Below are positions 13,246 to 26,312 of a stretch of DNA of 64,000 nucleotides, piece after piece (position 1 is the first letter of the stretch; the number at the start of each line of letters is the position of its first letter). The stretch lies in assembly GCA_014898425.1 (NCBI GenBank), contig RCSZ01000003.1:558001-622000 (forward strand), given 5' to 3'. This DNA is from Botryotinia globosa. Its lineage: Eukaryota > Ascomycota > Leotiomycetes > Helotiales > Sclerotiniaceae. The position numbers and the translations under genes were made by a program. The notes beneath the pieces were generated by a model. It saw only the letters and a list, made by a program, of their open reading frames with translations. It had not been told where the DNA came from and made no database searches.

Positions 13246-16200
13246 ATGGCGAATCTTAATTTTGCGCATTCAGATGCGCCTTTGCGAACCATCGAGGAGA
13301 TACAATTTGGTCTCTTCTCTCCTGAAGAGATCAAAAATATGAGTGTCTGTCATATTTTGTATCCTGAGACCATGGATGAAAGTAAGATGAAGCCGAGAGA
13401 AGCAGGTCTCAATGATCCCCGACTCGGATCTATTGATAGACAATTTAAGTGTGCTACTTGTGATCAAAATATGTCGGAATGTCCTGGTCATTTCGGTCAC
13501 ATCGAATTGGCTAAACCTGTTTACCATCCTGGTTTCTTGAAGAAGACAAAGAAGCTTTTGGAAATGGTCTGCCACAACTGTGGTAAAGTTAAACTAGACA
13601 GGGTTAGTTTGCAACCTACTTGAAGTGGTTTGTTTCATGTGCCTTGATGCTAACATCAAATATCAGAGCAATCCAGCTTACAAGGCAGCTGTCACCATTC
13701 GTGATCCTAAGCGCAGATTCGAGGCCATATGGAAGCTCTGCAAGGTCAAGATGGTTTGTGATAGTGACGTACAGATGAACGAGGAAGAGTTCAACGGAGA
13801 TCCAAAAGAGGCTGCAAAGAAATCGCATGGAGGATGTGGTAACATTCAGCCCGAAGTTCGTCAAACTGCTTTGGCTCTGTGGGGTACATGGAAGGCACCT
13901 AAGGATGAAGATGGAGAGGCAGTACAGCCTGATAAGAGACAAATCACTCCGGAAATGGCTCTTAACGTCTTTCGCAGCATGACCACTGCTGAAATTCAGG
14001 ATGTCGGATTGAATGCAGATTATGCTCGTCCTGAATGGCTGATCATCACTGTTCTTCCAGTACCACCACCTCCTGTCCGACCAAGTATTTCCATGGATGG
14101 TACTGGTCAAGGTATGCGAGGAGAGGACGATTTGACCTACAAGTTGGGTGATATCATCCGTGCCAATGGTAATGTCCGTCAAGCCCAACAGGAAGGCTCG
14201 CCTCAGCACATTCTACAGGATTTTGAAACCTTGTTACAATATCACGTCGCAACTTACATGGACAACGATATTGCCGGTCAACCACCCGCTCTGCAGAAGT
14301 CCGGTAGACCTGTCAAGTCCATTCGTGCTCGTCTCAAGGGTAAGGAAGGTCGTCTCCGTGGAAATTTGATGGGGAAGCGTGTCGACTTTTCTGCTCGTAC
14401 TGTCATTACTGGTGATCCCAATCTTTCTCTTGATGAGGTTGGTGTTCCTCGCAGTATCGCAAGAATTCTCACATATCCGGAGACCGTTACACCATTGAAC
14501 ATCGATAAATTACATCAGCTTGTCAAGAACGGACCAGATGAACACCCCGGTGCCAAATATGTCATCAGATCTGATGGTACGCGTATTGATCTCCGCCATC
14601 ACAAGCGCGCAGGTGCAATCTCACTTGAGTACGGTTGGAAAGTTGAGAGACATATTGTTGATGGTGACTTCATTATCTTCAATCGTCAACCATCCTTGCA
14701 CAAGGAGTCTATGATGGGTCACAGAGTTCGAGTTATGCCTTACTCCACCTTCCGTCTCAACTTGTCTGTTACTTCACCATATAACGCAGATTTCGATGGA
14801 GATGAAATGAACTTGCATGTTCCGCAAACTTACGAGACTCGTGCCGAGGTCATGAATCTCTGTATGGTTCCACTTAACATTGTTTCTCCTCAAAGAAACG
14901 GCCCTCTCATGGGTATCGTTCAAGATACACTTGCTGGTGTTTACAAGATCTGCAGAAGAGATGTTTTCATTACAAAAGAACATTTGATGAACATTTTATT
15001 ATGGGTTCCAGATTGGGACGGTGTCATTCCTCAGCCAGCTATTTTGAAGCCACGTCCTAGATGGACTGGAAAGCAAATTGTCAGTCTGATCATTCCTAAG
15101 ATCGTCAATTCCTACAACGCCAGCAAGGATAAAGAGCATCTGCATGCGCCATTGAACGATGACGGTTGTTTGATCCAAGAAGGACAGCTTATGTATGGTC
15201 TGATGGCCAAGAAGAACGTCGGAGCCTCTGGAAACGGTATCGTTCACATCGTTTTCAACGAGCAGGGTCCAGATGCTGCAATGGCTTTCTTCAACGGTTG
15301 TCAACGAGTCATCAATTACTGGCTTCTTCACAATGGTTTCAGTATCGGTATTGGTGATACGATTCCCAACAAGGAGACAATTGAACAGATCGAGAAGGCT
15401 ATCGCCAAACAAAAGGCCGAAGTCACAGAGCTTGTCGAGAAGGCTACTAGTAACGAGCTTGAATCCCTTCCAGGTATGAACGTTCGTGAAACCTTCGAAT
15501 CTCAAGTTTCCAAGGCTTTGAACGAGGCTCGTAACACAGCTGGTACAAAGACTGAGGATGGTTTGTTGGATATCAACAATGCTGTACAAATGGCCCGCTC
15601 TGGTTCAAAAGGTTCCACTATCAATATTTCTCAGATGTCTGCCCTTGTAGGACAACAATCTGTTGAAGGCAAACGTATCCCTTTCGGTTTCAAGTATCGT
15701 ACTCTTCCACATTTCACCAAGGACGATTATTCTCCAGAATCGAGAGGTTTTGTTGAGAATTCATATTTGAGAGGTCTCACCCCAACGGAGTTCTTCTTCC
15801 ACGCAATGGCTGGTCGTGAAGGTTTGATCGATACCGCAGTCAAGACTGCAGAAACTGGATACATCCAACGTCGTCTGGTTAAAGCTCTTGAGGATGTCAT
15901 GGCTAAATATGACGGTACCGTCCGTAACTCGCTCGGTGATATTGTTCAATTCGTCTATGGTGAGGATGGTCTCGACGGTGTCATTTTCGAGAACCAAAAG
16001 ATGGATCATATCAACATCAGCAATAAGGCATTTAACGATCTCTTCAAACTTGAAGTTATGTCTGAGCGTATCTCAACCGATGTATTAGAGCATGCAAACG
16101 AACTCTACGGAGATCTCGAGACTCAACAACTCCTTGATACAGAGTTTGCTGCTCTCGAAGAGGACAGAAGACTCCTCCGAGACTTCGTACATTCCCGAAC

Positions 16201-18597
16201 CAAGGAGAAGGATGACGACCACTTCCAACTTCCATTGAACATCATCCGAATTATTGACAGCGCAAAGAGATTGTTCAAGACAGATGACGGAAAACGCAGT
16301 GACTTACACCCTAAAGATGTCATTCCAAGAGTTCAACAGTTACTTGATCGCATGATCATCGTCCGTGGTACTGACGAACTTTCCGTTGAAGCTCAATATA
16401 ATGCCACAATATTCATCAAGGCTCAGTTCAGATCTCGTCTTGCTTATAAACGCATTGCACTCGGTATGCATCTCAACAAGCTTGCCTTTGAACACATTCT
16501 TGGTGAGCTTGAGAGTCGTTTCACCAGAGCTTTGGTCAATCCCGGTGAGATGGTTGGTGTGCTTGCTGCACAGTCTATTGGAGAACCAGCCACACAAATG
16601 ACCTTGAATACCTTCCATTTCACTGGTATTTCATCCAAGAACGTTACTCTTGGTGTTCCACGTCTCAAGGAAATTTTGAACATCGCTCCAAACATCAAGA
16701 CACCGTCCATGATTGTTTATCAAGATGGTGCTAATGCCAATCAAGAAACCGCCAAGTTATTGCGTAGTGCTGTTGAGCATACTACCTTGCGCTCCGTTAC
16801 TTATGCTACCGAGATCTACCACGACCCTGACATTCAATCCACTACCATTGAGGACGATGTTGACATGGTTGAGTCTTACTTCATCATCCCTGAAGAGCAC
16901 CACGATTCTCCAGATAACCAGTCCAGATGGCTTCTTCGTCTTATTCTTGATCGTCAAAAGATGTTGGATAAGGGACTGAAGGTCGATGATGTTGCGATCA
17001 AGATCAAGGAAAATTACCCCAAGGATTTGGCTGTCATCTTCAGTGACAACAACGCTGAGCAGCAGGTTATTCGTATCAGAATGATCAAGCAAAGCGATTC
17101 TAAGTACGATGACGATGACATCGAAGAAGACATTATGCTCAAGCGTCTTGAGGCTCATATTCTCGATACTTTGACTCTTCGTGGTGTTCTAGGTATTGAC
17201 AGAGCTTTCTTGAACAAAGATGTCAAGCTTTTCGAGAAGCCTGACGGTAGATTGGTTGCAAGCAGAGAGGACAAGGACTGTGAAGAATGGTACCTTGATA
17301 CCAGTGGAACCTCGTTGAAGGACGTCTTGATTGTACCAGGAGTTGATCCTCGACGAACCTATTCCAATCATTTCATCCAGGTTTTCGAAGTCTTCGGTAT
17401 CGAAGCTGCTAGATCCGCTTTGATGCGTGAATTGACCATGGTGTTGGCTTTTGATGGTTCTTATGTCAACCATCGCCATCTTGCCCTTCTTACTGACATT
17501 ATGACTTCGCGTGGTCACTTGATGGCTATCACTCGTCACGGTATTAATCGTGCAGACACAGGAGCTCTGATGAGATGTTCTTTCGAAGAGACTGTTGAGA
17601 TCTTGCTCGAAGCTGCCGCCGTAGGTGAATTGGACGACTGCCGTGGTATTTCTGAAAACGTTATGCTTGGTCAGCTTGCTCCTATGGGAACTGGAGAGAT
17701 GGATGTGTTGCTCGATCCAAAGATGCTTGAAACTGTTATCTCTGACAACAGCAGAATGGGTCTTATGGCAGGAATTCCTGTCAAGGGCAGTGAAGGTGGT
17801 GCTGCAACTCCTTATGATGGTCAATCTCCACTCAATGAGGGTGGCTATCTTGGTACTCCCGATTATGGTGCTCAATTTTCGCCCATTCAAAGTGCTGGTT
17901 CTGATACACCAAGCGGCTTTGCTACTGAGTACACTGCCTTTGGTGGCGGCGCGCATAGTCCTTATGGACCTGGTTCCAGAAGCCCAGGTGGTGGCTACTC
18001 CCCACAAAGTCCTTTCGCCACATCTCCATCCTCGCCAAACTTCTCTCCTTCCAGTCCCGGGTACAGTCCAACTTCGCCAGCCATGGGAGGTGGTGCAAGC
18101 CCTGGATATGCTCCTTCGCCTCGCTTCTCACCTGTTAGCCCTGCGTTTACACCCACATCTCCTGCCTATAGCCCTACTAGTCCAAGTTTCGTGTCTCCGA
18201 CTTCGCCTTCGTATAGTCCCACGTCACCAAACTACTCGCCAACCTCTCCTAATATACATGGATCGCCAACCAGTCCTTCATACAGTCCAACCTCCCCCTC
18301 CTATTCACCAACCTCTCCAAATTATAGTCCCACCAGTCCAAACTATGCTGGAAACAAAGTGTCTCCAGGCTCAGGTCTTTCGCCAACCAGTCCTGTTTAC
18401 TCTCCAACTTCTCCAAATTGGAGCCCGTCTTCACCCCAACACCAAGGCAACAGCACTTCTCCGAAATATTCTCCAACCAGTCCTTCTTACTCTCCTACCT
18501 CTCCCAACTTTTCTCCATCGTAAGTCAAACCAACATCATTCAAATCTATCTCCAAGTGCTAATATATTATAGATCTCCTCGCGGTGGAAACAAATGA
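13246..18597 (+). CDS. rpb1: RNA polymerase II largest subunit RPB1
   Basis: Exons 13246-13602, 13667-18519 and 18573-18597 encode 1744 residues. The N-terminal clamp has zinc ligands in [17 protein letters not shown] and CHNCGK. The catalytic [15 protein letters not shown] loop, whose aspartates hold the active-site magnesium, is near residue 490. Trigger-loop/bridge-helix sequence ([16 protein letters not shown]) is near residue 1100. The last roughly 200 residues are the CTD. It starts with degenerate SPxxSP units and holds ten exact YSPTSP cores interrupted by linkers such as [10 protein letters not shown], as is usual in filamentous ascomycetes. The final exon is only 25 nt and codes for the end SPRGGNK. 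The protein is the catalytic core of mRNA synthesis; CTD phosphorylation recruits capping, splicing and termination factors. The gene is neither truncated nor frameshifted. Confidence 0.97.
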
Positions 18598-20912
18598 TTT
18601 TTTCTTTCCTTCTTTAATGTATCAACATTGCCTAAAAAAAGAATATGCATATGGTTTTCGGGAGTTCTGGGTGTATCTGCTCATAATTTTCAAGCTGAAG
18701 ATTTGTTCATTAGCATTTGGGGTCTTTTCATATTCCTGCCATGGCGTTCATGGGAAGTCTTTCTTTTAAAGCCTAGTTTCTGAATTTTGCTTTAGATTCT
18801 TTTTACAGCCACCCAAAATTGTATTATGGCTGAAACTTTCAGGATGGGGTGGTGAATGCACGCACGCATGGGATATTTGAACATGAAATGAGATTTTTGA
18901 GCATGGAAGGGCTTTGAGGGAAAAGAAGATGAGAATGGGTGAATGAAGGATGAAGAATGGATTGAGATAAACAAAGGAATGGATGAGATAAGACGATCTT
19001 AGATGTCTGAAATGCATTTATGAACAAATCAATTTATATTGTAAACTTCATGTTTTTATGTGTATGATTCCTGGTTGTGATATCTATGTTTTGTGATCGA
19101 GTGGGTTGTTATGACATGTGTGTATACAATATGTTGGAATTCCTAATGAGTGTTTGTTGATAAAAGTTCAGATGTAATTGAGATGCGATATTTGGAGAGC
19201 TGTGACTCATAATAGGCATTAAACTTGACTTATTGCGAAGTGTAATATGAGTATGGGGAGGATGATGGTGAGTTATAAAGAGGTGGAAGGTGGAGGATGA
19301 GGAGTAGAGAGGATGGAGGTGTGAGGTTATTGGAAAGTGTTATGTATATATAGCTTCTTCGGGGGATATATATCTATGTATATTCATAACCTACAGGAAA
19401 CATTCACTGCTCAGGGGACATCAATTTTCGATGAACTCCAACATCATTGTATTCTGCGGAGTCTTGGATTTGCAGATTCCTCGATTATTCTTAGGATTGT
19501 TGGCTGGGAAGCCTATTATCCTTATTGAGGAATCCATAGGCATGAGGGTATCGGGAGAAGATTTGCAATTGAATGAAGAAGAGAAAGAAGGAGGTCAGGG
19601 GAGGGAATCTGCGTTTACTATTTCGCAGATAGTAAATGCACATATGCGGAACACATCACTTATGGCCTGGAGAACTCGATTATAGAGTATGGATGGGCCT
19701 CTTCTAGAACATGGCACCAACAAGAAGGACATGTTAGGAACAGAGCTCTTCTGGGAATGGGATTACAACAAAGATTCTTGTAGAGTTGAGTGCGTCAATT
19801 TGATGGGTACTCATAGGAGTGTTCTAGTCACCTCTATTCCTTCTAAACAAAAGTAGACTAGTAGTGCTAAATCCACAGTAGCATCCTTTGAATCGACAGC
19901 GACATGAACATGTATATGCATTTGCGCTACATTCTGCACTATCGAGAAAGCTACATAGTTTGATAACTACCTGCAATAATATCAGCAATTCATCACTGAG
20001 AAGCTATTACAGTAGCATAAGAGATTCATCTAGATATTCTCACATTCAGCGAGTTCTCAAGAACAGCCACTTCATTGGGAAATCCTCTCACACATGCTAG
20101 AACTCGCCAGGCCTCTCGTATCTATCAGAAAAATCACAAGCACAACCTCTCCTCTCTTGAGTCTTCCATCACAAGCACAAAGCCATTAACTACCTACCTA
20201 CCTAGGTAGATACCTAGCACCTTCTTAATAACATCCCATCAACCGCCGTACTCAAGTCTTCCAATACATCTACCGTAAATGTTCTTATTCACTCGTTCCT
20301 TCATCACAAGATTCAATATCCTCCATGAAATCCAATACAAAATTTCACCTTTGCCTATCAGCCAAGCTCTACACGATTTATAATCGCGTATTCACCCTTT
20401 CTTCCACGGCAAAATCTTGAGAAAACACGTGTTTTGAGCAAGCTATAAATTCACTATTTGTATTACTATTACATATATAGGAGTTGATTTTCGAGGTTTG
20501 GTTTCTTTCACTTGTTTTCTTCTTCATAAAGCATCAAGTTTTACGAGTATTTAAGAACACTTTCCCTCCTGATTAATTTTTGCATCGAGGCACATTTTAC
20601 TTTTGGTTAATTTGAGTGTTATCTTTGATGGTTCGGACTTGTTTCGATTCATATCTATCTTATTGATTACGACAATCTTCAAGGCTTGAGGCAGTTCTTG
20701 AAAAGCATCTAGAGACTGTGTTTTGTGTTGCGGATTGTTGCTTTGCAGAGCTACTCGCGACAATATCCCCCCACCCCCCCCCCCCCCCCCCCCCTTTCTA
20801 GGATCGCCTAGTGAAACCTCTCGAGATCAAAAGTGACCTGCTATTTCCCATCATCAACTCCCTTCAGCGCAGCCATCACCGCCACCACTACAACAGCAGT
20901 CTCCTAACAAGA
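18598..20912. other. Intergenic, about 2.3 kb
   Basis: RPB1 3' UTR region followed by AT-rich sequence and the promoter of the next gene. It contains the CCTAGGTAG-type motif cluster at 20191-20217 and the C-homopolymer at 20774-20794. I see no gene; the frames at 19337-19685 and 20551-20763 show no supporting features. Confidence 0.5.
20767..20794. repeat. Poly-C tract
   Basis: Six Cs, one A, then 21 uninterrupted Cs, about 120 bp before the ATG at 20913. Such long homopolymers are length-unstable and error-prone in assembly; any regulatory meaning is inference. Confidence 0.95.
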
Positions 20913-21830
20913 ATGTCCACGGGACTAACACCCGCAAAAGGAATGGGCGGGCGTAAGCTCAAATCCTGGGAACTGGCTATCCAAACTCCCGTCGATATTC
21001 ATTCTAACATGTCCGACTTTCTCGCACACATTGCGGATGAACCACTTGGACCCAGTCTAGCCGCTATCGCAAACCAACTTTCCCAAATGTACGAAGTGAA
21101 TGATAACGATGCTCGACATTTCACTCACAATTTACAGAGAAGATTTCAGAAAGAATGTGATGGATATGATACTGATATAGCGAGGTTTATTGGAGACTTG
21201 GCTTTGGGATTGCAGACGAGAATTGAGAGTCTGGATAAGACGATGCCTATTCCGGAGGACTGGCCAAGGCAGATGGAGGATGTGAGTAGTTTTTTTTGAT
21301 AGCTAATCCCCTGAACTATCTGTACAAAAGTGAACTGACCTCTCGTTTTCTGATAGTGGCATAACAAACAACTCTCGGCTTTCCAACTAAAACTCAAGCA
21401 AAAGAAACAAAAGGTCACTGCAGCTCTCGGAAATCAAGACTCGGAAGCGAAAAAGAAGCGCACAGCAGTGTTTGTTGATCAAGAAAGAATACTCTTGAAT
21501 CTATTTTGGGAAATCAAGAGGTCAATTGTATGCTATTTCCCTCTCCCATTGTGAAACAGAACTCAAAGCTAACACTAAAAACAGGATTCAAAAGAACGAA
21601 CTCTTGACGAAGTAACCAGCACGTTGGCGCTTCAAACACCTATACGAACAACCGCTCCTAATAGTTTCTCCTCGGCTCGTACGATGCTACCATCTAGTCC
21701 TACGAGATCGATGACTACACCGAGTACAGAGAGACCTATGGGTCCGGAGAGAACATCATCAAATAAGAGACAAAAAACCGTTGATCATTATGATTTGACT
21801 GCTTCGCCTGAATCGCCGGAGCGGTATTAA
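20913..21830 (+). CDS. Hypothetical protein, probably nuclear
   Basis: Exons 20913-21281, 21357-21527 and 21585-21830 (introns 75 and 57 bp, both phase 0) give 261 residues. The first 120 residues look like a compact helical domain (SMSDFLAHIAD-type start, then NQLSQMYEVNDNDARHF). The middle has a Lys/Gln-rich charged helix that could form a coiled coil (LKLKQKKQKVTAA). The C-terminal 70 residues are Ser/Thr/Pro-rich with several SP and TP sites and a basic NKRQK segment. That layout suggests a phosphorylated nuclear protein, which is inference. I do not recognise the family. The ATG at 20913 is the first in frame; upstream sequence is the poly-C region. Confidence 0.75.
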
Positions 21831-23742
21831 GTCCTTGATGCGGAGAACTGGTGTATGAGTTTGGGATTTTTTGGGGATATTGGTGCTTTACTATAAGGAT
21901 TTGGTGGGTTAGGGTTAGGAAAATGGGGATTCTGATTACTTGACTTACCGTTACTACTTGGCACCACTTTGCACCTTGAAGCTACCTGGAAACAAATAAA
22001 TTGATGTAATTCTCCTGCTATTAGATGCTTTTGGTGATGGATGATGCATCAATGATGTCACGTTGAATAAATGGACCGTTGAGGATTAGGGTGGCTTCAC
22101 CTCTCATGTCAAGATTCTATGACACTCCATATATTCTCGAGCGTATATTGTAGTAGGATTATGACAAGAGCGGGAATACGCCAATTTTCCCAGTAAGAAT
22201 GAAATGATACATAACCTCTAGTTTTCCACTCTTCAACCAACTAGGAAGAATTGACTTGGAAACTTCAGGCAGCACCGAATTCTCAGCCAATCATTATCAA
22301 TTGCATCAACCAAGCTTGAACGTGAACATCGGATTATATTCAAGCCTCGTTTTTGACATAGAATATCAAATCACTGTGACTTAGTAGGACATCAAGTAGC
22401 CTCTTGTCCATTATTTGAGCAGTGAGCTAAGGAATATCCATATACTATATCGGGATGCAAAAAGATCCTACCTCCTGTGTATCACCACACATACCCGCTG
22501 CTGTAAATTACCAGAACATGTCTTCAAATTAACAGCATTATATTCTGTTTTCTCATGTCAGTATCTGACAGATGCTCGAGATTGATTGGGAAATTGGGTT
22601 TCCCTTTCTCCTTTGGGTATGTCAAATGTTCTGTGGATATCCTGGCATTGACTGAAAATCAGAGCATATTGTCTTTGTAAAGTCAGTCAAGTTTGATGCA
22701 GGCGTTCATATAGAGGTTGTGGATTGGATGATTGTTATCTTGAGTAAGCCAGTGGGATATTGATAGAATGAGCGATCTTCCTCCTTCCATAAATACCACA
22801 GCATCCCAGTTAAACAAAGTATTGAGAAGTGAGTTTGGTACGACAATGACTTGCTTCTATAACTTGGTATTGTCATATTGATACCATATTGATACCATAT
22901 TGATATTGGTAAGTACCGAATTCGTTATCGTGGACCTGAGTTGCATCTAATTCAGTAATATACAGCTTGCCTAGGAATGCACTTGTATCGATGATGGAAT
23001 AAAGGAATGAGTCCATGCCTGCTTCAACTGTTTGTTGGTTTCCCAATCTTGGGGGAATACACCCTGAAAGGCAAATTAACTTGTGACCTGGCACCAGAAT
23101 TGGATGTATAGTATGGCCAGATATGATGTGCAGTAGTGATCATCCGTGGATGAAAACAAGATGTTTCTTTGGGAATGTAGTGAGTGACAAGCTGGAAAAC
23201 CATTGAGATCAGAAGTTGCTGATACATGAAGTAGCCTTACAATTCTTTCCATTTGATTCTAAAAGAGAAAGGAATTCAATGGTACAGTGGCTTCTTACTC
23301 CTTCATGTCCACTGTTTGTGCCATCTTCGAAGCAGTGAAGCAATATTATGAATCCAGCAGTTTGATATTGGATGGTGGTTACTTATATTCGATTCCCGGG
23401 GTTTACCCGACACAGCAACCATTTCATCATGGTCCGAGCTTCTAAGACATCAAACTGCGGCCGACAACACCGCTTCTTCTTCTTAATCAACCAATTTCAT
23501 ACTTTTGTATCCAGACTTTTACCATCAAGAAATTGACCAAATAATCATTACAAACAGGAAAAGAATAGATCAAGTAATTCCTTTCAATTCTCTCCCGACT
23601 TTTTCAATCAGGGCATGCTAATATATATAGTAATCAGTCAAAATCCGGTTTCTTTCCCTTGACCAAGCGGAGTTGAAATTTATGCGGCCGCAACAAGCAA
23701 AGTACCTATCTAGTAGCTTTCTTTAGAGCGATTTGACCGAAG
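21831..23742. other. Intergenic, about 1.9 kb
   Basis: No coding frame with support. It contains a triple 11-bp tandem repeat (catattgatac) at 22874-22906. The promoter of the Zn2Cys6 regulator presumably starts around 23400, with CT-rich stretches at 23470-23660. Confidence 0.5.
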
Positions 23743-25878
23743 ATGGATCATCCGAATGGACCGATTCAAGGACCGATTCATGGGCCTATGGGACCGAATG
23801 GACCACATGAAGCTCATGGACCGAATGGCATGAGTTTTGCAACTCCAGAACCTGTGCAGCCGAAAGCACCGCAGGCATGCGTAACGTGCAAGAAACAAAA
23901 AAGAAAGTGCGATAAAGTGCTTCCACATTGTGGTCTTTGCTCCCGAATGCAACGACACTGTGATTATACTGAACAAACTCCTGCTCCCACCGCCGAGGAT
24001 ATTAATGCTTTACGCATGAAGTTGGTTGAACTTGAAGCTAAAGTTAATGGTGGAAATATGCATGCGCCTTATGGTTCCATGCCTAACCATGGCTCTGAAT
24101 ATATGCAATCTCAGATACCTGCATATGCAGATCCACAAGAAAGTCCGTTTAATAATGTACATAATAAGTTTCCGGTTATGGCCGTTCTCGATAATGAAAT
24201 ATTTAGGAATGAAGGGCAAGGACGGGATCCCTAAGAGTCAATATTACGTCGCTGACCAGACTTCAGTTTAACTATCCCCAGACCTTCGGTTAACCCACCA
24301 ACAGTAAGTTTTACATCTTGTTTATATATTTTGACAACCTGCTAGAATAGTGAACTCCCTTTCTGGAAGGCACATCCTTACCACACTCGATCGCCATTGT
24401 ATACGAACCATTCGTTCTTGAAACTTGCTAATAATCACTGGATAGGAAGTCAATCAAATGTTGGCAAGTGGAGCAGCTATACCTGCTGTCATCTTAGAAT
24501 ACTTTGGAACCATTCACCACTGTCTTCCGATAATCTCTCATAAGAGGTTAGAACGAACTCTTACTACTCCTGCCCGGGATAGTAATGCAGACTTAGTTTT
24601 GCTATTTCTTTGTATGAAGCTCATCACATCTAAACCATTAGATGGCCAAGGATGTGGTCAAAATCCAATGTACATCGCTGCAAAGCGTTTCCTTGCATTG
24701 CTAGAAGCTTCTGGAATGGTGTCTTTGATTTTGTTACAAGCTAGCATTCTTATTACTCTCTATGAGTATGGCCAAGCAATATATCCTGCAGCTTGGATGT
24801 CTGCTGGCTGGTGTTCTCGCTACGCCGTTTTATTAGGCATCAACGATTTTGATAACTCTCCTTCATTAGTTGGCCCTGTTGTAAGCAAGACTTCCCCTTT
24901 CCATGTTACATTTCTAATTAGGACCAATATCCAGGATACTTGGACCGAGCAAGAAGAGCGATATCGAACATGGTGGGGTGTTCTTATACTTGATAGGTGA
25001 GACTTTCACCACAATTCCAGACTTCTAAAACTCACATGACGTAGAATGGTCTCGATTGGGAGCAAGAATCACCGATTAACTACCCAAGAACCAAAAGAGG
25101 ATGATCCTTTACCTGTGGATGATGTTGCATGGGTAAATTCTTAATTCAGACTTCCGATTAATCTGAACTAATTGGTGTTTAGGACAGCGGCGATATGACT
25201 CAAACCGTTCAGAAGCACGTGTCTACTCCGCTCACCGAGTCTGTAACACCATTTGCTCGACTTTGTCAAGGATCTGTGCTTTTAGGAAATGTTCTTCGTC
25301 ACCATTACACTGAGCAGATTCCAACGGAAACAGCCCGATTTGATATTGCAAGCCAGCTCTTCGATAATTGTTCTGGTCTCGCTCGTGTAGTCAATGAAGA
25401 GGCGATGGTTTCTAGAGATTATCTCATGTTAGCAACACCACTCGCCATTATTTACAGCGCAATCATTGCTCTTCTTGACCCCTATTCTTGTCCCGCAGAT
25501 GCGTTATGCGGCGCAGCAAACTCCTCCGAGAAAGGAGTCATGATGAATAAAGCCATCAAAGGTCTACAGGATTTCTCGGCTAGCGTTGTTCAATTTTCCG
25601 AGAGTGTCAATAGCCATGCACAAACACAAGCCGATCTTGATAAAGTTAGTCCATTGATAATGGACTCTTTGTGGGCAGCAGGCCAGCACTATATGTGGGA
25701 GTGGAGGGAAAGTCGTAATCCACAGTCTCAGGAGGCATTGGAAATTATCAGAAATTGTTTAAGAAGATTTCAGACTAGATGGAGAAATGCAGCGGAGTAT
25801 TTAAGAATTTTTGATGGTCAGGAATTTGGACAGTTTACTTCTGCGCTAGGAAGCGGCAAGCAGATTAGTGGTAGCTGA
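23743..25878 (+). CDS. Zn(II)2Cys6 transcription factor
   Basis: Six exons: 23743-24215, 24267-24303, 24446-24880, 24935-24996, 25045-25132, 25183-25878, total 596 residues. The first intron (24216-24266, 51 bp) needs a GC-AG splice with a good GCTGACC branch site; it joins FRNEG to LTIPRPSVNPP and avoids a stop at 24232-24234. The N-terminus is Pro/Gly/His-rich. A binuclear zinc cluster follows at about 46-73, with spacing C-x2-C-x6-C-x6-C-x2-C-x6-C (CVTCKKQKRKCDK...HCGLCSRMQRHC). Residues from about 171 on resemble the fungal-specific transcription factor domain (DTWTEQEERYRTWWGVLILDR is typical). It should be a DNA-binding regulator acting on CGG-type sites; targets are unknown. No biosynthetic cluster lies next to it. 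Confidence 0.87.
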
Positions 25879-26310
25879 TTTGCTTATAGTCTTTATATGC
25901 ATATAGATGGGATTTGATGTAATTGGTGGTATTGTCTATTGAGGATATCTGAGGCGACTTAAATTGGACGAATTTGGGTATAATAGGAGTTGAGAGGACA
26001 TCCATGGATTGTTATAATACCAGACAGATGGCAGAATACTAAGTTACTTTATTCACATGGGCTTCCCTTACTATTTGACTACCTATCTATAGTTTGAACT
26101 AACTTCCTAAGCTTGATCGATATGTGGTCTAGATCGATTTCAAGTATCGTTCGCTCTCGAGTCATTCTATCAGCCTACAAAATATCTTAGAAAAATAAGA
26201 AACTTCCTTTTCGGAGTTGTCTCCGATTACGATTTTACAAGCTTTCCCGGTAACTCCCCCGCTCGCCCCGCTCTCGGCCCTCCTCGCCATAAGTTTTATT
26301 GCGCATTATC
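25879..26310. other. Intergenic before the foldback element
   Basis: 3' flank of the transcription factor gene and unassigned sequence. Nothing coding seen. GC content drops sharply where the element begins. Confidence 0.5.
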
Positions 26311-26312
26311 TA

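Noticed and set aside
17189..18007. 272-codon minus-strand frame inside RPB1
   Set aside because: Antisense shadow of a highly conserved coding exon.
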